Notes under the pieces: model-generated | Database searches by the model: none | Seen by the model: only the letters and a program-made list of their open reading frames with translations | What the model was told of the DNA's origin: nothing | Assembly (NCBI GenBank): GCA_963720695.1 | Contig: CAVRGG010000001.1 | Coordinates: forward strand, 186,001 to 250,000 | Direction: 5' to 3' | Length of the DNA: 64,000 nt | DNA from: UBA668 sp963720695 | GTDB taxonomy: Bacteria > Actinomycetota > Acidimicrobiia > Acidimicrobiales > Ilumatobacteraceae | Translations under genes and position numbers: made by a program | Part shown: positions 58,487 through 64,000 of the stretch, piece by piece | Layout of the letters: each line of letters begins with the position of its first letter | Position numbering within the stretch: position 1 is the stretch's first letter

Positions 58487-58992
58487 GTCGGGCCTCCTTC
58501 CCGTTCGGCGGCGGCGTGTCGATAGGCGGCCTTGGCTCGGATCAGCAGCGACTCGGTGGCGTGCACGGACCGCTCGAGGAGCGCGGCGACGTCGGGGACG
58601 GGGAGGCCGTCGACGTAACGCAGCACGAGTGCGGCCCGGTGGTGAGGGACCAGGCGGGCGAGCGTGTCGTGCACGTGCATGGCCTCGATCGGATCGTTGC
58701 AGTCGGCGGACGGATCGGCGTCGTCCCACAGCTCGGCCAGGGCAGCTCGCTGGCGGCCGGTGCGGCGCCAGTGGTCGACCAGCTTGTGGCGAGCGGTGCC
58801 GATCAGCCAGGCCACGTTCACCTCGCCGCCCGCCTGCGCCGTGGTGACGGCGGCGAGGAACGTCTCGGCGGTGAGGTCCTCCGCCGTCGCCGGGCTGTCG
58901 CAGCGCCGCGCGAGGTAGCCGTACACGTGCGGCAACGCTTCGTCGTACAGCTCCAGCAGGGCGCTCACGGGTACTCCATCGTTCGGGGCCAT
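58483..58992 (-). CDS. ECF-type RNA polymerase sigma factor
   Basis: The 169-residue protein has sigma region 2 (ALPHVYGYLARRCDSPATAEDLTAETFLAAV, then VNVAWLIGTARHKLVDHWRRTGRQ) and region 4 (LARLVPHHRAALVLRYVDGLPVPDVAALLERSVHATESLLIRAKAAYRHA). There is no anti-sigma gene beside it; instead the stop overlaps the VOC-domain gene, whose first 37 residues have an acidic/helical start that could serve as a link. Such ECF/VOC pairs recur in actinobacteria. The start at 58992 lies only 44 bases from the LexA box of dnaE2, so the two promoters share the space. Confidence 0.9.
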   Translation of the reverse strand: MAPNDGVPVSALLELYDEALPHVYGYLARRCDSPATAEDLTAETFLAAVTTAQAGGEVNVAWLIGTARHKLVDHWRRTGRQRAALAELWDDADPSADCNDPIEAMHVHDTLARLVPHHRAALVLRYVDGLPVPDVAALLERSVHATESLLIRAKAAYRHAAAEREGGPT

Positions 58993-59035
58993 GGTGTTCC
59001 GTCGCGATGCTGGCAGGTTTCTTCGGGCTTGCCGA

Positions 59036-59051
59036 ACGAACAGGTGTTCGA
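59036..59051 (+). promoter_or_regulatory. LexA (SOS) box of dnaE2
   Basis: ACGAAC-AGGT-GTTCGA matches the actinobacterial LexA consensus at eleven of twelve positions. A -10-like TATGGT (59053-59058) overlaps its edge, and a short leader of 13 bases then runs to the ATG of dnaE2 at 59072. Confidence 0.85.
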
Positions 59052-59071
59052 TATGGTCGCGAACCTCTCCT

Positions 59072-62000
59072 ATGGGCTTCAACAACCCCGACATGCCGTG
59101 GACGGAGGTCGAACGACTGCTCTCCGGCCCCTCGAACAGCCCTCGTGGCAAGGATGGGCGCGCGCCGGGTTCGCCCTCGTGGAACGCCGGTGGCGACGGT
59201 CCGGCATGGAGTCGCAAGCGCCAGCCGTTCGAGCCGCGACCGGACCCCGATGCCACCCAGCCGCTGATGCGGCCCGATCGGGTGCACGTCCCCTACGCGG
59301 AACTGCACTGCCACAGCAACTTCTCGTTCCTCGATGGCGCCTCGCACCCCGAACAGCTGGCCGAAGAGGCGCATCGCCTCGGGCTCGAGGCACTCGCGCT
59401 CACCGATCACAACGGCTTCTACGGCGTGGTGCGCTTCGCCGAGGCGGCCCGCTCGGTGGGGTTGCCCACCGTGTTCGGCACCGAGATCACCCTCACTCCC
59501 GGCGTGCACGGCCGCCGCGCCCGCACCGAGGCCGACACCCAGCAACAGGTCGCCACCGGGCTGGTCCCCGACACCCACGAACCCGACCCGCACGGTGAAC
59601 ATCTCGTGGTGCTCGCCGATGGCCCCGCGGGATATGCGCGCCTCGCGCGAGCACTCAGCCTCGGGCACCTCGCCGGCGAGAAGGGGGTGCCGCAGTTCGG
59701 TCTGCTCGATCTCGCCGACGCGGTGCGCGGCCACGGGTGGGTGCTCACCGGCTGCCGCAAGGGTGCGGTGCCGGCCGCGCTCGTCGCCAAGGGTCCGGCC
59801 GCGGCCGGTCGCGAGCTGCGCCGGTTGATGGAGCTCTTCGGTCGCGACCGCGTCCTCGTGGAGCTGTGGGACCACGGCCACCCGCTCGACTCGGTGCGCA
59901 ACGACGCGCTGGCCGAGCTCGCCGCTCGCCACGACGTGGGTTGCGTGGCCACCAACAACGTGCACTACGCGACCCCGTCGCAACGACGGCTCGCCACTGC
60001 CGTCGCCGCCGTGCGCGCCCGACGCAGCCTCGACGAGCTCGACCCGTGGTTGCCCGCCGCGGCCGGCGCTCATCTGCGCAGCGGGGGCGAGCAGGCGCGC
60101 CGGTTCCTGCGCTACCCCGGGGTGGTCGAGCTCGCCGCCGAGGTGGGGCGGGCCGCGGCGTTCGACCTGTCGCTGGTGGCGCCGAACCTGCCGCCGTTCC
60201 CGTGCCCCACCGGTGCCGACGGTCGCCCGCTCTCGGAGATGCAGTACCTGCGCCTCCTCGTCGAGGCCGGTGGGCGTCGTCGGTACGGCGAGCGACCCGC
60301 AGCGCACGAAGACCTCTCGATGCGCGCTCGCGCCTGGCGCACCATCGACCACGAGCTCGACGTCATCGAAGGGCTCGGGTTCGCCGGCTACTTCCTGGTG
60401 GTGTGGGACATCGTCGAGTTCTGCAACCGCGCCGACATCTTCTGCCAGGGTCGGGGCAGCGCCGCCAACAGCGCGGCCTGCTACGCGCTGGGCATCACCA
60501 AGGCCGATGCGGTGTCGCTCGGGTTGCTGTTCGAGCGGTTCCTGTCGCCCGAGCGCGACGGTCCGCCCGACATCGACCTCGACATCGAGAGCGACCGTCG
60601 CGAGGAGGTGATCCAGTACGTGTACCAACGGTACGGGCGACACCACACGGCGCAGGTGGCCAACGTCATCACCTACCGCGCCCGGTCGTCGGTGCGCGAC
60701 ATGGCCAAGGCGCTCGGCTACGCCACCGGGCAGCAGGACGCGTGGAGCAAGCAGATGGACGCCTGGGGCACGGTGAGCACCACGGCGAACCAACCCGACC
60801 ACGACGTGCCGGCGGCGGTGCTCGAGCTCGCGGCCGAGATCGAGGACGCGCCGCGCCACCTCGGCATCCACTCCGGCGGGATGGTCATCTGCGACCGACC
60901 GGTCATCGAGGTGTGCCCGGTCGAGTGGGGGCGGATGGACAAGCGCAGCGTGCTCCAGTGGGACAAGGACGACTGTGCTGCTGCTGGTCTGGTGAAGTTC
61001 GACCTCCTCGGCCTGGGGATGTTGAGCGCGCTCCACTACGCGGTGGATCTCATCCGCGAGCACCGCGGCTACGAGGTCGACCTGGCCACCATCCCCCAGG
61101 AGGACGACGTCTACGCGATGCTCTGCCGCGCCGACACGGTGGGCGTGTTCCAGATCGAGTCGCGAGCGCAGATGGCCACGCTGCCGCGACTCAAGCCGCG
61201 CCGCTTCTACGACCTCGTCGTCGAGGTCGCGCTGATCCGCCCCGGGCCCATCCAGGGCGGGTCGGTGCACCCCTACATCCGGCGCCGCAACGGGCAGGAG
61301 CCGATCACCTACCTGCACCCGCTGTTGGAGAACTCGCTGGGCAAGACCCTGGGCGTGCCGCTGTTCCAGGAGCAGTTGATGCAGATGGCCATCGACGTCG
61401 CCGGGTTCTCGCCCAGCGAGGCCGACCAGTTGCGCCAGGCGATGGGGTCAAAGCGCAGCCGGGCGCGGATGGAGCAGCTGAAGGCGCGCCTGTACGAGGG
61501 CATGGCCGAGCGGGGCATCGTCGGCGACATCGCCGATGAGATCTTCGTGAAGATGGCCGCGTTCGCCAACTACGGGTTCCCCGAGAGCCACTCGGTGTCG
61601 TTCAGCTATCTCGTCTACTCGTCGGCCTGGATCAAGTTCCACGAACCGGCGGCGTTCTGCGCGGCGCTGCTGAACGCCCAGCCGATGGGGTTCTGGAGCC
61701 CGCACTCGCTGTGCCAGGACGCGCGCCGTCACGGGGTGGTCGTGCGTTCCCCCGACCTCAATCTGTCGATGTCGGCCGCCACGCTGGAGCCGTGCGTCGA
61801 CAGCGTCGGTGAGGTCGCGGTGCGGATGGGGCTGCAGAGCGTGCGCGGGCTGGGTGCCACGCTCGCCGACACCATCGAGGCGGGCCGTCCGTATCACTCG
61901 TTGGAGGATCTGGTGCGACGGGTACCCGAGCTCGATCTCGCCCAACTGGAGGCGATGGCCACTGCGGGCGCCTTCGAGCAGTGCTTCGGCTTGGAGCGAC

Positions 62001-62509
62001 GTGAGGCGCTGTGGGCGGTGGGGGCTGCGGCGCAGTCGCACCCGGATCGGCTGGAGGGCATCGTCGTCGGCCAGCAGGCGCCGCGCCTGCCGGGCATGGA
62101 GCCGATGGAGCTCGCCGTGGCCGATCTGTGGGCCACCGGTGTGTCACCCGACGGGCATCCCACGCAGTTCCTGCGCGCCGAACTGACCAAGCGAGGGGTG
62201 GTCACCTCGGCGGGCCTGTGGCACTGCGAGCCGCGCAGCAAGGTCGTGGTGGCCGGCGTGGTCACGCACCGGCAACGTCCGATGACCGCCCAGGGCACCA
62301 CGTTCATGAACCTCGAGGACGAGACCGGGTTGATCAACGTCGTCGTCTCGAAGGGGTGCTGGGCCCGCTATCGCAAGGTGGCCCGAGGTGCTCCGGCGTT
62401 GCTGATCCGCGGGCGGTTGGAGCGCAGCGAGGGCGTCATCAACATCAATGCCGAAGAGCTCATCCCGTTGCCCGTGGCCGCCCACGCGGCGAGCCGCGAC
62501 TTCCGCTGA
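59072..62509 (+). CDS. dnaE2: Error-prone DNA polymerase III alpha subunit DnaE2
   Basis: The 1145-residue polymerase has an N-terminal PHP domain (YAELHCHSNFSFLDGASHP, LALTDHNGFYGVVRF), the C-family polymerase core with the catalytic Asp residues in PDIDLDIESDRREEV near residue 500, the RSSVRDMAKALG and GSKRSRARMEQLK blocks, and a C-terminal OB domain (KVVVAGVVTHRQRPMTAQGTTFMNLEDETG). It differs from replicative DnaE1 by its short N-terminus and missing clamp-binding tail. DnaE2 synthesises across lesions with ImuA' and ImuB. Here it is apart from them by 4.3 kb but carries its own LexA box. Its last 50 bases overlap the convergent SDR gene. Confidence 0.96.
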   Translation: MGFNNPDMPWTEVERLLSGPSNSPRGKDGRAPGSPSWNAGGDGPAWSRKRQPFEPRPDPDATQPLMRPDRVHVPYAELHCHSNFSFLDGASHPEQLAEEAHRLGLEALALTDHNGFYGVVRFAEAARSVGLPTVFGTEITLTPGVHGRRARTEADTQQQVATGLVPDTHEPDPHGEHLVVLADGPAGYARLARALSLGHLAGEKGVPQFGLLDLADAVRGHGWVLTGCRKGAVPAALVAKGPAAAGRELRRLMELFGRDRVLVELWDHGHPLDSVRNDALAELAARHDVGCVATNNVHYATPSQRRLATAVAAVRARRSLDELDPWLPAAAGAHLRSGGEQARRFLRYPGVVELAAEVGRAAAFDLSLVAPNLPPFPCPTGADGRPLSEMQYLRLLVEAGGRRRYGERPAAHEDLSMRARAWRTIDHELDVIEGLGFAGYFLVVWDIVEFCNRADIFCQGRGSAANSAACYALGITKADAVSLGLLFERFLSPERDGPPDIDLDIESDRREEVIQYVYQRYGRHHTAQVANVITYRARSSVRDMAKALGYATGQQDAWSKQMDAWGTVSTTANQPDHDVPAAVLELAAEIEDAPRHLGIHSGGMVICDRPVIEVCPVEWGRMDKRSVLQWDKDDCAAAGLVKFDLLGLGMLSALHYAVDLIREHRGYEVDLATIPQEDDVYAMLCRADTVGVFQIESRAQMATLPRLKPRRFYDLVVEVALIRPGPIQGGSVHPYIRRRNGQEPITYLHPLLENSLGKTLGVPLFQEQLMQMAIDVAGFSPSEADQLRQAMGSKRSRARMEQLKARLYEGMAERGIVGDIADEIFVKMAAFANYGFPESHSVSFSYLVYSSAWIKFHEPAAFCAALLNAQPMGFWSPHSLCQDARRHGVVVRSPDLNLSMSAATLEPCVDSVGEVAVRMGLQSVRGLGATLADTIEAGRPYHSLEDLVRRVPELDLAQLEAMATAGAFEQCFGLERREALWAVGAAAQSHPDRLEGIVVGQQAPRLPGMEPMELAVADLWATGVSPDGHPTQFLRAELTKRGVVTSAGLWHCEPRSKVVVAGVVTHRQRPMTAQGTTFMNLEDETGLINVVVSKGCWARYRKVARGAPALLIRGRLERSEGVININAEELIPLPVAAHAASRDFR

Positions 62510-63377
62510 CCCGCGACGGGGGTGTCGACTCGTCGCTCGAGGACTCGAATGTCAGCGAGCTTGACAGTTCGCGGTGGGATTCGATCTGTTCTTGCAGTTC
62601 GTCGATCTTTCGCTGCGCCAACGCGATCGTGTCCGCTCCGGCGAGGAAGCGGCGCGGCGGTGGGTCCTCATCGACGATGGTGATCAATGCCTTCGCGAGC
62701 TTGTTGGGATCGCCAGGCTGCTGGCCGTCTTGAGCTTGCCACCACGTGCGCTGAGCCGCACTGCGCTCGGCATAGTCGGGAATCGACACCGCGGGCCAGA
62801 TCAGCGACTCCGGGCTGGCCAGCCCGGTGCGAAAGAACCCCGGGTTGACGATGGTGGTCCGGATGCCGAACGGCGCAACCTCTTGCTCGAGAGCGCCCAT
62901 CCACCCTTCCAAGCCCGCCTTCGATGCCGCGTAGACCGACGAGTACTCGAACGCGATCAGTCCGGCACCCGAGGAGATCGTGACCAGATGCCCCGAACGT
63001 TGCTTGCGCATCACCGGCAACACCGCACGGGTGACGTTCATCGGACCGATCAGATTGGTGGCCAGTTGCTGCTCGACCTGTTCAGGTGACATCTCCTCGA
63101 AGTAGCCCTTGAACGAAGCGCCCGCGCTGTTGACCAGCACGTCGATCCGTCCGAACCGCTCAACTGCCGCGGCCACTGCGGCTTCGGCGTCGTCGACACT
63201 CGTGACATCGAGTCTCGCAACCAGCAGATGTTCGGATTCGCCGACAGCCTTCGCCACCTCGTCAGGATTTCGACCGGTCGCGACGACGGCATCGCCGGCC
63301 GCCAGCGCGGCCGTCGCGAATGCCACACCCATACCGCGGCTCGCGCCGGTGATGAACCACACCCTTCGATCTGTCAT
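62460..63377 (-). CDS. Short-chain dehydrogenase/reductase
   Basis: The 305-residue protein has the classical SDR signature: VWFITGASRGMGVAFATAAL for NAD(P) binding, a DVLVNSAG motif, the catalytic Ser in TISSGAGL and the YxxxK in YSSVYAASKAGLE. PGFFRTGLA follows, as in oxidoreductases with retinol-like substrates. The last 45 residues (HRELSSSLTFESSSDESTPPS, then an Arg-rich end) form a tail specific to this gene that overlaps dnaE2. AAGGAT lies eight bases before the ATG at 63377, though a GTG one codon earlier is possible. Substrate unknown. Confidence 0.9.
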   Translation of the reverse strand: MTDRRVWFITGASRGMGVAFATAALAAGDAVVATGRNPDEVAKAVGESEHLLVARLDVTSVDDAEAAVAAAVERFGRIDVLVNSAGASFKGYFEEMSPEQVEQQLATNLIGPMNVTRAVLPVMRKQRSGHLVTISSGAGLIAFEYSSVYAASKAGLEGWMGALEQEVAPFGIRTTIVNPGFFRTGLASPESLIWPAVSIPDYAERSAAQRTWWQAQDGQQPGDPNKLAKALITIVDEDPPPRRFLAGADTIALAQRKIDELQEQIESHRELSSSLTFESSSDESTPPSRVSGSRGSPRGRPRATG

Positions 63378-63541
63378 CACGCATCATCCTTCGAACGTCG
63401 AGGCCCCAGCGCATCGTGCCCGAACGGGTGGGCGCCGTCCAGCGTCGTGTCGGCAGAGGCATCATCGACCGGAGGAAGCCAACCCGCAGGCGGCGCGCAC
63501 TGAACGAGCCCGACCGCCGAGCGATGGGCGGCTTCAGAGTG

Positions 63542-64000
63542 TCACTGAACTCGATGCTGCTCAAGGAACGCATCGACCTCGCCGTGCGCTGTTCGTTTGA
63601 TCTCCCGGTAGTCCCCTACATCGTCGATACCGACGTCTGAGTCGAGGTCGAGCTCGCTCAACTCGAGCGAGAACAGCCGGTCCTCGTAGTCGGTGTGGCG
63701 ATGACGGATGAACGCCCGTGCGGCCAAGGCAGCGCGTTCGTCGAGCGTCAACTGTTTGGTCCGCCCAACCCGGCCGCTGCCGACCACCGACGCACGTTCA
63801 ACCGCGCCACGCGCGATCTCGTCTGCGATCACCTGATGCTGCGGGGCGAACGCCAACCACCGCAAGACGGCATCCTCGAACTCGGCGCGATACGCCGTCT
63901 CGGCTCGCTCGCGTTGACGACTGCTGGCTTCGCGTTGCGTCTCGCGCCGTACGCTGGTGAGGGCCGCCGCTTCACGTGCCGCTGCAATCGCCTCGATCGG
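63542..64000 (-). CDS. DUF2293 domain protein, N-terminus outside the window
   Basis: The frame is open to the end of the window, so the gene starts beyond base 64000; 152 residues are visible. The N-terminal visible part is a charged helix (REAAALTSVRRETQREASSR), then FEDAVLRWLAFAPQHQVIADEIARGAVERASVVGSGRVGRTKQLTLDERAALAARAFIRHRHTDYEDRL matches DUF2293, a family of unknown function in actinobacteria. The C-terminal REIKRTAHGEVDAFLEQHR follows. No catalytic residues can be named. The 164-base gap to the SDR gene holds no other gene. Confidence 0.8.
   Translation of the reverse strand, partial: PIEAIAAAREAAALTSVRRETQREASSRQRERAETAYRAEFEDAVLRWLAFAPQHQVIADEIARGAVERASVVGSGRVGRTKQLTLDERAALAARAFIRHRHTDYEDRLFSLELSELDLDSDVGIDDVGDYREIKRTAHGEVDAFLEQHRVQ

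Noticed and set aside
57515..61318. A 1267-codon open frame on the minus strand running across dnaE2
   Set aside because: Only the last 323 codons look like protein (VOC domains). The rest is the antisense of dnaE2 in a high-GC genome, rich in Arg, His and Val with no family signal.

Overview
The window is a 64 kb piece of a high-GC actinobacterial chromosome. The evidence is a WhiB-type Fe-S regulator, a PafB/PafC WYL pair, F420 biosynthesis and F420-type enzymes (CofC, an LLM oxidoreductase), a TIGR03084/mycothiol-type protein, a lysine-rich HU-associated protein, and an ImuA'/ImuB/DnaE2 mutasome with actinobacterial LexA boxes. Gene content and the very frequent leaderless starts would suit the Acidimicrobiia (Ilumatobacter-like), but that placement is inference. 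I see no rRNA, tRNA, CRISPR array, integrase or insertion sequence. No gene-free stretch exceeds about 215 bases.

Layout. 0-16 kb: housekeeping genes, namely the tail of 6-phosphogluconolactonase, glucose-6-phosphate isomerase, an RNA methyltransferase, 3-hydroxyacyl-CoA dehydrogenase, the PafB (frameshifted) and PafC regulators, an exonuclease, WhiB, PIN-PhoH, HIT, then HU followed by a separate PAKKA-repeat basic protein with a frameshift. PIG-L, CofC, GpsA and a secernin-like peptidase follow. 16-26 kb: FMN reductase, a di-iron protein, MOSC, selD, rnhB, an amine oxidase, the transsulfuration pair CBS and CGS/CGL, and a four-gene lipoprotein operon (PCuAC, TlpA, SCO, cupredoxin-like) suited to building the CuA centre of cytochrome oxidase. 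26-33 kb: a tightly overlapping five-gene cluster SWIM / DUF5691 (frameshifted) / MoxR-type AAA+ / DUF5682 / VWA. This is a conserved but uncharacterised ATPase system. 33-46 kb: a PEP-utilising enzyme, acyl-CoA dehydrogenase, a carbamoylase-type nitrilase, a fused selenium-dependent-type xanthine dehydrogenase, a secreted beta-helix protein and an SsnA-like amidohydrolase. 46-52 kb: a LuxR-type ATPase regulator, an Nfu-N-like protein, a CarH-like B12 photoreceptor candidate and an ArsR/SRPBCC pair. 52-63 kb: LexA-boxed imuA'-imuB and LexA-boxed dnaE2, separated by a response regulator, a Nudix-GNAT fusion, a His-rich PadR, and an ECF sigma/VOC pair. The window ends in an SDR and a truncated DUF2293 gene.

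What joins the genes. The strongest functional theme is selenium plus molybdenum. A Cys-type SelD next to a MOSC protein, a 2Fe-2S/Mo xanthine dehydrogenase of the selenium-dependent family and an SsnA homologue lie within 25 kb with no selenocysteine machinery visible. This is the pattern of orphan SelD and the labile selenium cofactor of Mo hydroxylases. A 15-bp motif shared by the nitrilase and xanthine dehydrogenase start regions suggests co-regulation. A second theme is transcript architecture: about twenty genes have a -10-like hexamer ending 6-8 bases before the start codon, as expected for leaderless mRNAs. Two families of long intergenic palindromes and three single-base frameshifts are also present.
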